From assembly GCF_900177675.1 (NCBI RefSeq), contig NZ_FXWM01000001.1, forward strand, positions 2,551,001 through 2,615,000: DNA of 64,000 nucleotides, given 5' to 3'. This document shows positions 34,308 through 42,713 of this stretch, piece after piece. The stretch's first letter is position 1, and each line of letters begins with the position of its first letter. This stretch comes from Bacillus sp. OV166 (lineage in GTDB: Bacteria; Bacillota; Bacilli; Bacillales; Cytobacillaceae). The notes under the pieces are model-generated. The model was not told where the DNA came from. It did not search any database and worked only from the letters and a program-made list of their open reading frames with translations. A program made the position numbers and the translations under genes.

Positions 34308-35723
34308 TTTAAAAGTGGTTTCTTTGATTTCAATTACTGGCCGTTCGCCCAAACCACCAGAGTGGGATTTGAGACATTCGATTTGTACCGTATCAAAAAT
34401 GGTGGTTAAGATTCGTTTTCGATTCTCTAACGAGATATCCTGCCATTTGGTTTTAATGTTTTCGATGATAGTATTAATCACTTCAGATGTTGGAGTTTCT
34501 TGGTTAATTTCGAGAGAGCGAGTTAATTCGTTCTCTTTTTCTATTTCGGCATCCATTTTTTCTTTGTAATCCTTTTTCGTTAGATCCCCATCCACATATA
34601 ACTCTTTCCAGCGCGCTTTCCGTTCTTCAATCCGTTTTAGTTCTTTCTTGATTTCTTTTATATCAACTTCTTGCTGATCAGGAGCGTCGGTTTCAACTGG
34701 TAGATATTCAAGAGATTTAATAAATTCTTGTTCAATGGTATCCTCAGCAATTACAGGCATATCACAAATTTTATATTCAAAGCGGCCAGAGCATTTATAA
34801 AACCGGTGCACGGTTCCGTCAGCTCGATTCCTTTTTCCACCTGACATGGAATGTCCGCAGCGGGCGCATCTTAAAACGGAGGAAAAGGGGTAAACGGTCC
34901 TCGATTTCCAACCTGTATTCTTACGATCTTTCCGTGTTTTCTTAATCTCTTCGTAAACTTCTTTGGTGATAATAGCAGGGTGATTACCTTCCACAATCAC
35001 TTCCTCATAGGTACGGTTGCCTTGCTTCGTACGGTAATTCCACCTTAGAGCTCCATAATAGACAGGATTGGTCACGACATAGTCTACAGCACTATGATTC
35101 CAGTGAGCGCCTGTTCTTGTTCGTATCCCGTTCTTATTTAGTTCCTCAGTGATCATCTTCTTACCCTTGGTATGAAATGCTTCGAACATCCATCGTACCC
35201 ACTTCGCCTCTACTTCATCAATAGCCAACTTACCTTGATCGTCCAGATAATAACCAAAAGGAGCACGGCCTCCATTACGGGAACCTTCCTCATGCTTTCT
35301 AGCCATCCCCATATAAGTTCTCTCTGCCAGTTGCTCTCGTTCAAATTGGGCAAGAGAAGCAAAGATATTGATTAACAGTTTGCCTTGAGCTGTTGTCGTG
35401 TCATAGGGCTCTGTGACGCTTTTAAAGGCAACCTTATTTTTTTCGAAAGTGTTTAGAAGAATATTGATATCCGAAACATTTCTGGATAGACGGTCTAATT
35501 TGTAAACCAATACCACATCGAAATGAGGAATATCTGATAATAACGACTGTAGCTGGGGACGCTCCATATCCTTTGCTGATCTGCCTTCCTCAACATATTC
35601 CTTGTAAATTGTCCAGCCTTGAGAAAAGCAGTAGGCTCTCATTTTGTCTAATTGTGCGGCAAGAGAATATCCTTCTTTTGACTGTTCCTCAGTTGAAACC
35701 CTGGGGTATAATGCTGCTTTCAT
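34305..35723 (-). CDS. int: Large serine recombinase (phage integrase)
   Basis: 472 residues. The N-terminal resolvase domain has the catalytic Ser10 in YPRVSTEEQ, YKLDRLSRN and FASLAQFEREQLAERT. A recombinase domain follows, then a zinc ribbon (LRCARCGHSM and a later KCSGR / KICDM) and a long coiled coil (about residues 345-420), as in phiC31/TP901-1-type integrases. It joins attP and attB in one direction; excision would need a directionality factor that I cannot name here. The YPR instead of the usual YxR context is normal variation. Confidence 0.96.
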   Translation of the reverse strand: MKAALYPRVSTEEQSKEGYSLAAQLDKMRAYCFSQGWTIYKEYVEEGRSAKDMERPQLQSLLSDIPHFDVVLVYKLDRLSRNVSDINILLNTFEKNKVAFKSVTEPYDTTTAQGKLLINIFASLAQFEREQLAERTYMGMARKHEEGSRNGGRAPFGYYLDDQGKLAIDEVEAKWVRWMFEAFHTKGKKMITEELNKNGIRTRTGAHWNHSAVDYVVTNPVYYGALRWNYRTKQGNRTYEEVIVEGNHPAIITKEVYEEIKKTRKDRKNTGWKSRTVYPFSSVLRCARCGHSMSGGKRNRADGTVHRFYKCSGRFEYKICDMPVIAEDTIEQEFIKSLEYLPVETDAPDQQEVDIKEIKKELKRIEERKARWKELYVDGDLTKKDYKEKMDAEIEKENELTRSLEINQETPTSEVINTIIENIKTKWQDISLENRKRILTTIFDTVQIECLKSHSGGLGERPVIEIKETTFK

Positions 35724-35776
35724 GTTTTCTCACCTCCATCAACCATTATAAAACTAAAATAAAAGGTCAGTACGTG

Positions 35777-36793
35777 TTAATTATTGGTTACCTCGTTATT
35801 GACTACTTGCATTAATCGATTTCCGAATATATTCAAATCAAGTAAATGCTCTAAATAATTCGCATCGATGATCATTCGATTAATGTTATAAGGATCCACA
35901 TTAAAAAAATTTAGTTGTTTCTTTATGGCCTTTAAATTGATGGCAAAATCATTTGGATAGGAGGGATGAAGAAACAATTCCATTACATGTGCATCTGAGT
36001 CACTATTTTGAAATTCCGAAATGGGTAAAAACTCAAATTCATCGTCAATAGGAAAAAGATGCATTTTCTTGCCCCAGTTCACTTCACCACGATTCACCTC
36101 AATACAATACCAACGGGGAATAGGGTGACCTTCATCAACATCAAAATAGACCTTGTTTTTTCTTTTTACTTTAGTGGAGAAATATTGTTTGATTTCATTT
36201 GGTGAGAATAAATCTTCTAACAAAGGATAAGTTTCCATTTCATATTGCTCCTTTTCTTCAGCAATCTTTGTAGGCGGGATAGGTAGATTAGGTAAACGAA
36301 CATCTATTTTAGATTGAAGAATCCGTCGTTTGATTTGTTCCACTCTCTTTTTTGCTAATGATTCCGGAACTTTAAATACCATTTGTATCAACTTAATAAT
36401 CTGATACTCGAGGGGCGGGAGTTCAAGCTCCTTTAGCATGAAAAAGGGGATAGCAGCATAAAGTTGAAATTGATTTGCCTGAGCTTCTTGCAGCTCCCTA
36501 AATTTTTTACTCATATTCTTGGTTTGGTCCCCACAATGTAACATGGGATGACCTAGTTCATGAAAGAAAACCTTTCTTTGATTTTCTTCAGTTTCGTCAG
36601 GATCCAAAAAAATCACTGAAAAATCATCTTCCCAAATCGCCCGTTGCGGACCATTATTTGAAAAGTCTAATTCTATTTGAAAAAGATTTGCTACATTTCG
36701 AATAGCTAAATCAGAAGGGGTTAAAATATTTCTCTCCATGAACATTTTTTCTATTTTCCGTTCGGTTTCAGTGAGAGTATATCCACTTAGCAC
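35777..36793 (-). CDS. ImmA/IrrE-type metallopeptidase
   Basis: About 338 residues from the GTG at 36793, which follows GGAGG by eight bases; the longer frame starts inside that site. The zinc motif is HELGHPMLH near residue 80, with a downstream EAQANQFQLYAA Glu. ImmA-type proteases cleave phage or element repressors on a DNA-damage or quorum signal. The C-terminal 200 residues are longer than in ImmA and of unknown role. It lies in the lysogeny block, so the XRE repressor at 38288 is the likely target. Confidence 0.82.
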   Translation of the reverse strand: MLSGYTLTETERKIEKMFMERNILTPSDLAIRNVANLFQIELDFSNNGPQRAIWEDDFSVIFLDPDETEENQRKVFFHELGHPMLHCGDQTKNMSKKFRELQEAQANQFQLYAAIPFFMLKELELPPLEYQIIKLIQMVFKVPESLAKKRVEQIKRRILQSKIDVRLPNLPIPPTKIAEEKEQYEMETYPLLEDLFSPNEIKQYFSTKVKRKNKVYFDVDEGHPIPRWYCIEVNRGEVNWGKKMHLFPIDDEFEFLPISEFQNSDSDAHVMELFLHPSYPNDFAINLKAIKKQLNFFNVDPYNINRMIIDANYLEHLLDLNIFGNRLMQVVNNEVTNN

Positions 36794-36855
36794 TGTACAT
36801 TCCTCCAAAACTAATCAATTATATTGTTATTATACGAATATATGTTCTGTTTTAC

Positions 36856-36888
36856 AATAAAAAGAAAATGCCCATATTATGGACATTT
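36856..36888 (-). terminator. Terminator
   Basis: On the minus strand AAATGTCCATA pairs with TATGGGCATTT, followed by TCTTTTTATT. It ends the gene at 36926. Confidence 0.7.
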
Positions 36889-36925
36889 AGAAATGCAACT
36901 ACTGAAATCATATTTATTAATTTAT

Positions 36926-38152
36926 TCACTGAATACTTTTAAAAAATTCATCAAGGTTATCAACTTTTGAAGCTAAATTTGGTATATCTTTAAAAGAAAG
37001 ATTTGTTAAGCAACTTCTCAAATAGTATGTTTTCTCATTGTTATTTTTATTGGTTCTGTACCCCAACTTTGCATTAATAAAGCCAGTTTGTTCAACGATT
37101 GGATTCTCTGATAAGAATTTAGCAATTTCATTCGATTTTACTGTGTAAAGTGTAGTGTCTTCTTGTTTATTATAATATTGTCCGATCAAATATCCAACAA
37201 TAGAACTACCTTGCATTAGAACAGAGGACACAAAAAAATCACTTATTGGATTGCCTTTGTCAACTGAATATACATCAGTTGATAGTTTCATTAATTTTTT
37301 ATATGATTCAGAATTAGGAAGGACTATCCTAATTCCCTCAAAGTCTTCATAGGAACCTAACGATTCAATTTCTTCTGGAGAATAATACACCCGTTTTTCC
37401 TCTTGTGTTGCAATGTCAGTTGCTGCTGATTCTTGTACCAATTGGTTTTGCATAACATTCTCAAATTTTTCACTAATTAATTCAGATAAAGCTTCGTGGA
37501 TACTTTTTTGGATTAGAGGCCGAGCAGTATTAATAAATTGCTGCGTAACTTTAAATTTAAAACGTTCTTTTATGACAAATCTAATGAAATCGTCATTAGG
37601 AGTATCGAAAATCTCCTTAATTACTGACTTAAAAGATTGAGAGTAAATAAGTGATTCAGCCATAATTTTTATGCTTTCATAGTCGTAAAGGTTTTTAGAA
37701 AACTTAATCAAATTGTTAAAATCTTCATCAGTATAGTTTGTAATATTAAAAACAAAAAACGGCTTGGGATCCATTATATTTGCGTCATTTAGATCTGTAA
37801 AAAAATGATATTCTACTCCGTTTGTTAAGATACCTAGTCGAACGCTAGGAAAAGTACTAAAATATCTACTAAGTTGTGGAGCGCTTTTTGTAATTTTATT
37901 GTTTACAGATTTAGCTTCAACAAAAATTTTGGGTGCACCATTAATAGAAATAGCATAGTCAACTTTTTCATTCTTTTTATGGAAATCCGCAGTGAATTCT
38001 GGTGTTACTTCTTGAGGGCTATATATATCGTATCCAAGTCCCCTGAGGAGAGGTAAGATTAAAAACTGTTTCGTTGATTCCTCATTTTTAATTAAATCTT
38101 TGTTGTCATTAACAACTTTGTTTAATGTGTCTAACGTTTCAATAAGATTCAC
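36926..38152 (-). CDS. HsdR-N-like PD-(D/E)xK protein, possible defence gene
   Basis: 408 residues. The first 150 residues match the type I restriction HsdR N-terminal fold: STKQFLILPLLRGLGYDIY, VDYAISINGAPKIFVEAKS (the D...E-x-K nuclease motif) and RLGILTNGVEYHFFTD. There is no helicase domain. The C-terminal half (YSPEEIESLGSYEDFEGIRI onward) is unlike HsdR. Such single-domain proteins are common next to phage repressors and may exclude other phages, but the activity is unknown. GTG start with AAGGAG upstream. Confidence 0.75.
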   Translation of the reverse strand: MNLIETLDTLNKVVNDNKDLIKNEESTKQFLILPLLRGLGYDIYSPQEVTPEFTADFHKKNEKVDYAISINGAPKIFVEAKSVNNKITKSAPQLSRYFSTFPSVRLGILTNGVEYHFFTDLNDANIMDPKPFFVFNITNYTDEDFNNLIKFSKNLYDYESIKIMAESLIYSQSFKSVIKEIFDTPNDDFIRFVIKERFKFKVTQQFINTARPLIQKSIHEALSELISEKFENVMQNQLVQESAATDIATQEEKRVYYSPEEIESLGSYEDFEGIRIVLPNSESYKKLMKLSTDVYSVDKGNPISDFFVSSVLMQGSSIVGYLIGQYYNKQEDTTLYTVKSNEIAKFLSENPIVEQTGFINAKLGYRTNKNNNEKTYYLRSCLTNLSFKDIPNLASKVDNLDEFFKSIQ

Positions 38153-38245
38153 TTTTTGTGTTCTCCTTCGCCCCTAATTAATTTTTACATTATCATTATG
38201 TAATCCCATGTTCGTGTGAAAAAAGTCCTTATGTTTTTCCAAAAT

Positions 38246-38289
38246 AAAAAGACACCTAGCCAAAAAAATATAGGTCTTGGTGTCTTTTT
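38246..38289 (-). terminator. Terminator of the repressor gene
   Basis: On the minus strand AAAAAGACACC pairs with GGTGTCTTTTT; it overlaps the repressor stop codon. Confidence 0.8.
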
Positions 38290-38671
38290 ATTTATCTTCG
38301 TTGCGTTCTTTAGTCATTTTCCTCTTTTTCAGTTCCCGGAAAATTTCAAGTTGGATTTCTAAATGTTCTTTTTCTTCATCCGTTAAATTGTCAAAATCGT
38401 GGAAGGCGGTGTTGATTTCTTCGTTTTTCTTTTTTTCATCTGTATCAATATAGCCAGCTTTACTCATTAATTCGTCATAATCAACTTTTAATGCTTTCGC
38501 TAATTTTGCAAGCGTTTCAGGCTTGGGATTTTCTCTTTTCCCATTCTCTATCCTAGAAATTTGAGCAGCACTTACCCCAGCATATTGAGCTAATTGGTTT
38601 ACCCCTAAATTTTTTGATTCTCTTATCTTTTTAATGTAGGCTCCAATTTCGGTTGTTTCTTCCGAATTCAC
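38288..38671 (-). CDS. XRE-family repressor, CI-like
   Basis: 127 residues from the GTG at 38671, supported by GAGGTG eight bases before it. The helix-turn-helix is LGVNQLAQYAGVSAAQISRIENGKRENPKPETL. The C-terminal part is acidic and basic mixed, without a LexA-type protease domain, so inactivation would depend on an outside protease such as the ImmA-type gene at 35777. It is divergent from the Cro-like gene, with four operators between them. Confidence 0.9.
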   Translation of the reverse strand: MNSEETTEIGAYIKKIRESKNLGVNQLAQYAGVSAAQISRIENGKRENPKPETLAKLAKALKVDYDELMSKAGYIDTDEKKKNEEINTAFHDFDNLTDEEKEHLEIQLEIFRELKKRKMTKERNEDK

Positions 38672-38689
38672 TTTTTTCACCTCAATCGG

Positions 38690-38892
38690 AAAATAGTATC
38701 TACTTATACTTATATTTAAATACAATATTACCTGTAGGTAAATGGTTTGTTATCAAAAGTATTACCCGTAGGTAAAAACGGTAAATATTACATAATCGAA
38801 AAGTTTTTGTAATTTTATTGGGTTTATCTATTGCCTACTGGTAACGATGATGCTATATTATTACCAAGAGGTAACGAATGGGAGGTGATGCA
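38690..38892. promoter_or_regulatory. Lysogeny control region with four palindromic operators
   Basis: Four copies of TTACC-N4-GGTAA: 38728-38741 (TTACCTGTAGGTAA), 38762-38775 (TTACCCGTAGGTAA), 38831-38844 (TTGCCTACTGGTAA) and 38861-38874 (TTACCAAGAGGTAA). The third holds the -35 of a rightward promoter, TTGCCT (38831-38836), 17 bases, TATATT (38854-38859). On the minus strand the first holds a TTACCT -35-like hexamer of the repressor promoter. Operators O1-O2 and O3-O4 are 34 and 30 bases apart. The design fits a CI/Cro switch. Confidence 0.85.
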
Positions 38893-39144
38893 GTGAAACT
38901 AACATTGAATGTTGAGAAAGTTAAAGAATATATGAAGTTTAAAGGTTGGGATGAAAGGGCTCTTGCGGAAGAAATGGGCGTTTCTTACGAACAAGTTTAC
39001 AGAGTGTTTAGAGGACTTCGTAACCCAGGAAATGAATTTATTGCCAAAATTTTAAAAACGTGTGCCGGAGCTGATTTTGAACAGCTATTTATTTTTGATG
39101 AAGTGTTACCTAAAGGGAATGATGATTCTAACATAAACTTTTAA
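38893..39144 (+). CDS. Cro-like HTH regulator
   Basis: 83 residues from the GTG at 38893 (GGAGGTGATGCA upstream). The helix-turn-helix is DERALAEEMGVSYEQVYRVFRGLRNP. First gene of the rightward early operon; operator O4 lies just before it. It probably competes with the repressor for the TTACC-N4-GGTAA sites to favour lytic growth. Confidence 0.82.
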   Translation: MKLTLNVEKVKEYMKFKGWDERALAEEMGVSYEQVYRVFRGLRNPGNEFIAKILKTCAGADFEQLFIFDEVLPKGNDDSNINF

Positions 39145-39164
39145 CCTTGGAAGGAGGAAGCAAC

Positions 39165-39284
39165 TTGGTAATAAGGTTGAATGAGCAACAATCCAAAATC
39201 CTAATCGATATCGCTTTAAAAGATTTGCTACCTAAGGAGCTGGAAAAGCGGAAAAGAGAAAAGGAACTCTCGAGGAGGGATTGA
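39165..39284 (+). CDS. Short phage protein
   Basis: A 39-residue ORF with TTG start and an AAGGAGG ribosome site. It is strongly charged (LLPKELEKRKREKELSRRD) and probably helical. Function unknown. Two bases before the next gene. Confidence 0.6.
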   Translation: MVIRLNEQQSKILIDIALKDLLPKELEKRKREKELSRRD

Positions 39285-39286
39285 AA

Positions 39287-39595
39287 ATGGCCGCAATTCC
39301 AAACTACCTTGCGACAGATCGCTACTGGAAAGGAGTTATTCACTTATTTCAGAATAGCTCTAAGTTAAAAAGTTTGTTTACCACAAAATATTTTGATTTA
39401 GAGAATGGATCAATCAAAATTACAGCTTTAAAAAGGGCAGCGGCTCCATGGTCCCAATCTGAAAAGTTCATGTTGAACTTAGCATTACACCTTTATAACG
39501 ATAGCAACAAAGTAAATTTATCGGAGATGGATTATTTAGATGATTACAACAAGAAATTAGCCATGGAAGCAATAACTTTAAGATTTTTTCGATAA
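39287..39595 (+). CDS. Phage protein of unknown function
   Basis: 102 residues from the ATG at 39287 with GAGGAGGG upstream. Mixed helix; it contains SEKFMLNLALHLYNDSNKVNL, a pattern I have seen in Bacillus phage early proteins but cannot name. Part of the early operon. Confidence 0.7.
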   Translation: MAAIPNYLATDRYWKGVIHLFQNSSKLKSLFTTKYFDLENGSIKITALKRAAAPWSQSEKFMLNLALHLYNDSNKVNLSEMDYLDDYNKKLAMEAITLRFFR

Positions 39596-39665
39596 GCCTA
39601 ACCAGGCTTTCCTTTTTAGCTAAATTGCAAAATTTGGTGCACGAAAAGAGTTCTAAGTTAAGGAG

Positions 39666-39842
39666 TTGGTTCATATCGGGTACATCGCTGCTGGAGTGAT
39701 ACTTTTCGTCGGGGTGTTTACAGGGTACTTCCTATTTTGGGCATTTGGCTTAATGCCAAAAGAAGACGAAGGAGGTGAACAAATGGGCAATGGTACAAAA
39801 AGTGCTGAAGGAAGATCTAGAAGATGGTCTTCGGTTCGATAA
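39666..39842 (+). CDS. Possible small membrane protein
   Basis: A 58-codon frame with one transmembrane segment (GYIAAGVILFVGVFTGYFLF) and a charged tail. The TTG start at 39666 directly abuts AAGGAG, so initiation is doubtful. Its 3' end overlaps the next gene in another frame and contains a perfect ribosome site plus ATG at 39783. Confidence 0.4.
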   Translation: MVHIGYIAAGVILFVGVFTGYFLFWAFGLMPKEDEGGEQMGNGTKSAEGRSRRWSSVR

Positions 39843-40074
39843 ACAAGGTCGTATGCTCTATCATCCGGATTTTCATTTTAACAATGGAAAACGTTACACC
39901 GAAGAAGAGCTTGAATACTTGTGTAGGTTCTTTGATTTTGACGATATTCGGACCATTTCTTTTGCTCTAGGAAGGCCAGAAACTAGCTTAGCAACTCAAG
40001 TATCTATGTTAAAAAAACAAGGTAAATTCAGTTACTACAAAAGGCTAAATAAACATTGCGTTTCAAGGAGGTGA
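39775..40074 (+). CDS. Phage protein with HTH-like C-terminus
   Basis: Up to 99 residues. The YTEEELEYLCRFFDFDDIRTISFALGRPETSL region looks like a helix-turn-helix of the kind that pairs with sigma-like or SANT-type phage regulators. The start is unclear: the GTG at 39775 lies inside GGAGG, and the ATG at 39790 is 14 bases after it. Confidence 0.7.
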   Translation: MNKWAMVQKVLKEDLEDGLRFDKQGRMLYHPDFHFNNGKRYTEEELEYLCRFFDFDDIRTISFALGRPETSLATQVSMLKKQGKFSYYKRLNKHCVSRR

Positions 40075-40078
40075 ATAA

Positions 40079-40234
40079 GTGAATATCCCGGTTCATGTTT
40101 ATGGATGTGAGGATTGTATTTTGGTGTTTTCTGTAGAGCAGGCTTTGGAGGACCAGTCAGGTATTTGCTGCCCACAATGTGGTACTGAAAAAATTAACGA
40201 TTTGGGTCCTGGAGAAATGATTTTAAGGAGGTGA
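40079..40234 (+). CDS. Zinc-ribbon small phage protein
   Basis: 51 residues with GTG start and AAGGAGGTGAA upstream. Cys pairs CEDC (residues 10-13) and CCPQC (residues 30-34) form a probable zinc ribbon. Early operon; function unknown. Confidence 0.7.
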   Translation: MNIPVHVYGCEDCILVFSVEQALEDQSGICCPQCGTEKINDLGPGEMILRR

Positions 40235-40240
40235 GGATAA

Positions 40241-40492
40241 ATGGATCGCAAAACATTGGAGTTAATGGAAGAAAAGTCTAAGAAAGCAAGGGAGATTGTA
40301 AATGCAATCGACGAACTTTCTGGAAAAGCTCTAAGCATCGAAGGTTGCGAAGAAGTTGAGTTTTTCGGAATGCGTGATTGTTTATCAATTCAAGTAACTG
40401 ATAAACCACTATTGGAGGAATTTAAGTTTGCTTTCGTTAATGCTGCAATAAAAGAAATCGAAAGGCTAGAACAGGAACTAGCTGAATTATAA
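40241..40492 (+). CDS. Phage protein of unknown function
   Basis: 83 residues, mostly helical and acidic, with one Cys pair separated by a helix. AAGGAGGTGAGG ribosome site. No family recognised. Confidence 0.7.
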   Translation: MDRKTLELMEEKSKKAREIVNAIDELSGKALSIEGCEEVEFFGMRDCLSIQVTDKPLLEEFKFAFVNAAIKEIERLEQELAEL

Positions 40493-40506
40493 GGGAGGCG
40501 AGCCTC

Positions 40507-41031
40507 TTGAAGAATGATTATGAAGTTCGTGGGGATGTTACGGCAATATTTTTAAATAGTCCAAAATACGGTCCGCTGGAGACGTTTATTGATACACAGG
40601 ATTTACCTAGGGTGCAAGAATTCCCTAATAAGTGGTATGCGCGTTGGGACCCAAGTATAAATGGTTTTTATTGTGTAGGCAACTCGAAGCAAGGAACGGT
40701 TATAATGCACCGTTGGATTTTAGGCGCTCCAAAAAATATCCATGTTGACCACTACAATCATGAAACATTAGAAAACGTGAAAAGCAATCTTAGATTATTA
40801 ACAAATGCAGAAAACCAGCAAAATCGAAACGGAGCGCATAAACAAAGTAAATCAGGTATACGCGGAGTGTATTGGAACAAACAACATAAAAAATGGCGAG
40901 CGCAAATTGGGTTAAATGGTAAGGATATTTTTCTTGGGTACTTTGATGATATTCAAGAGGCAAAACGTATTGTCATGGACGCAAGAGCAAGAAACATGCC
41001 ATTTTCAAAAGAAGCAATGAAAGCGAGGTAA
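40507..41031 (+). CDS. HNH endonuclease with AP2 DNA-binding domain
   Basis: 174 residues. The HNH part has VIMHRWILGAPKNIHVDHYNHETLENVKSNLRLLT (metal-binding His and Asn), followed by NAENQQNRNGAHK and an AP2 domain (GIRGVYWNKQHKKWRAQI, FLGYFDDIQEAKRI). This is the classical free-standing homing endonuclease plan, a likely selfish insertion in the early operon. TTG start with GGAGGCG upstream. Confidence 0.9.
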   Translation: MKNDYEVRGDVTAIFLNSPKYGPLETFIDTQDLPRVQEFPNKWYARWDPSINGFYCVGNSKQGTVIMHRWILGAPKNIHVDHYNHETLENVKSNLRLLTNAENQQNRNGAHKQSKSGIRGVYWNKQHKKWRAQIGLNGKDIFLGYFDDIQEAKRIVMDARARNMPFSKEAMKAR

Positions 41032-41035
41032 AAGG

Positions 41036-42550
41036 ATGATTATAAAATTTATATCTCTTACTCTACAAAACTATAAATCCCACTGTGACCTTACAGTGAA
41101 CTTTGGCGAGACCACTAAGATCACAGGGGAAAATGCAATGGGTAAAAGCTCCATTCCAGAAGCAATTACATTTACAGTATACGGCACAGACGTGTTCGGG
41201 GGAAAGCTGGACCCTACACCACTAACTTATGCAGCTGAAGAAACTTTAGTACAACTTCTTTTATCGGTTGATGGAAAATCACTATTACTCGGCCGCGGGT
41301 TAAAGAAGGGAAAAGCATGCTATTACATTAATGAAGTGCCTTCGAAAGCAACAGAATTCAATGAAATTGTGGAGCAATTATTTGATAAAGATCTGTTTCT
41401 CTCGCTTTTTAATCCATCCTATTTCTTCACTCTTAAATGGGATAAGCAAAGGGAAATGCTATTAAAATATGTAACTGCACCTGCGAATAAGGAAGTACTT
41501 AAGAAACTACCAGAATTGCAAGCTGAGACATTAGGAACCTTGCTAAAAAAACATAACTTAATTGATATTGACAAAATACATCGAGACAACAAAAACAAAA
41601 AAGACAAAGAATATATCGCTGCGCAAAGCCGTACTAAAACCATTCTGGAACAACTGGAACGTTTACCGAGTGTAAATGCCCCTGTTGAGTCATTAAAGGC
41701 TGAAATTAGTCAATATGAAAGACAAATTAAAGAGATTGAAAGAGTCACAGATACTGCTGGTGATAAGAACCGAGTCTATAACACTACTCAATCCAAATTA
41801 AGAGGGTTGCAGGACCAAATTGAAATGTCAAAAGAGCGTTGGCCGGCACTTAAAAACGAGGCCATTGAAGATACTTGTCGCACCTGCAAACGACCGCTTG
41901 ATGAAGATTCGGTGGAAGCTGTTAAAACAGATAAAGAAACTCGTATCGAGCAATACAAGGCGAATCATAACAACCTGATTAAACAACGTGATGAACTGAA
42001 AAACCAGCTTGCGGAGATGGAATACATTGATGTGTCTGAACAGTTCGAACACGTTAGGGAATTAGAATCCAATCGCCAGTCATTACTTAATGCCATTAGG
42101 ACCGTTGATGAATACGAGCACCTTCGAACCCAAGTGGATGTTGCTAAGAAAAACGAAAAAGAGATCCTACAGTCCTTAAACGATTCAATTTTTGTCCTAG
42201 ATAGCATAAAGGCTTTTAATGCAAAATCAGCCGAATTGCAAGCTGAAAAAGTACAAGCTTTATTCACAACACTTTCAATCAGATTGTTCAAGCAAAACAA
42301 AGGCGATGGAGAATTTAAACCAGATTTTGAAATTGAAATGAATGAAAAGCCTTACAGGACATTATCGCTATCCGAAGGCATCCGTGCAGGGTTAGAACTT
42401 CGTGATGTGCTTAGTCAGCAAAGCGGGATCATTACTCCTTGTTTTGTTGATAATGCCGAATCGATTACAAGCTTTAAACAACCGAATGGCCAGTTGATTA
42501 CATCTAGAGTTGTCGCTGGGCAGGAATTAAAAATTGAGGTGGGTGCATGA
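41036..42550 (+). CDS. SbcC/Rad50-like recombination ATPase
   Basis: 504 residues. Walker A is GENAMGKSS near residue 31 within a RecF/SMC-like N-terminus. A central coiled coil is broken by a zinc-hook-like CRTCKRPL, and the C-terminus has the ABC signature LSLSEGIRAGLELRDVL and Walker B ITPCFVDNAESI. It probably partners a nuclease or the Bet protein downstream in DNA-end processing. It overlaps the next gene (ATGA). Confidence 0.88.
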   Translation: MIIKFISLTLQNYKSHCDLTVNFGETTKITGENAMGKSSIPEAITFTVYGTDVFGGKLDPTPLTYAAEETLVQLLLSVDGKSLLLGRGLKKGKACYYINEVPSKATEFNEIVEQLFDKDLFLSLFNPSYFFTLKWDKQREMLLKYVTAPANKEVLKKLPELQAETLGTLLKKHNLIDIDKIHRDNKNKKDKEYIAAQSRTKTILEQLERLPSVNAPVESLKAEISQYERQIKEIERVTDTAGDKNRVYNTTQSKLRGLQDQIEMSKERWPALKNEAIEDTCRTCKRPLDEDSVEAVKTDKETRIEQYKANHNNLIKQRDELKNQLAEMEYIDVSEQFEHVRELESNRQSLLNAIRTVDEYEHLRTQVDVAKKNEKEILQSLNDSIFVLDSIKAFNAKSAELQAEKVQALFTTLSIRLFKQNKGDGEFKPDFEIEMNEKPYRTLSLSEGIRAGLELRDVLSQQSGIITPCFVDNAESITSFKQPNGQLITSRVVAGQELKIEVGA

Positions 42551-42699
42551 AAAACGGTAAGAGGCCAACGCGAAACCAAAAGAAAAAAGTTATAGAAGCA
42601 GGATTAAATCCAGGTAATTGGTTGGTTGTTAAAAACCAATCTGACCAAATGATTCTGGTTCACCGGGAAACAGGTACCACAAAAACTATTTTTGTTTAG
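42547..42699 (+). CDS. Short basic phage protein (DUF6906-like)
   Basis: 50 residues. MKNGKRPTRNQKKKVIEAGL and NPGNWLVVKNQ look like the small Bacillus phage proteins that lie between recombination genes, as I recall (DUF6906). Its ATG overlaps the upstream stop. Confidence 0.7.
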   Translation: MKNGKRPTRNQKKKVIEAGLNPGNWLVVKNQSDQMILVHRETGTTKTIFV

Positions 42700-42713
42700 G
42701 AGGAAAATAAATT

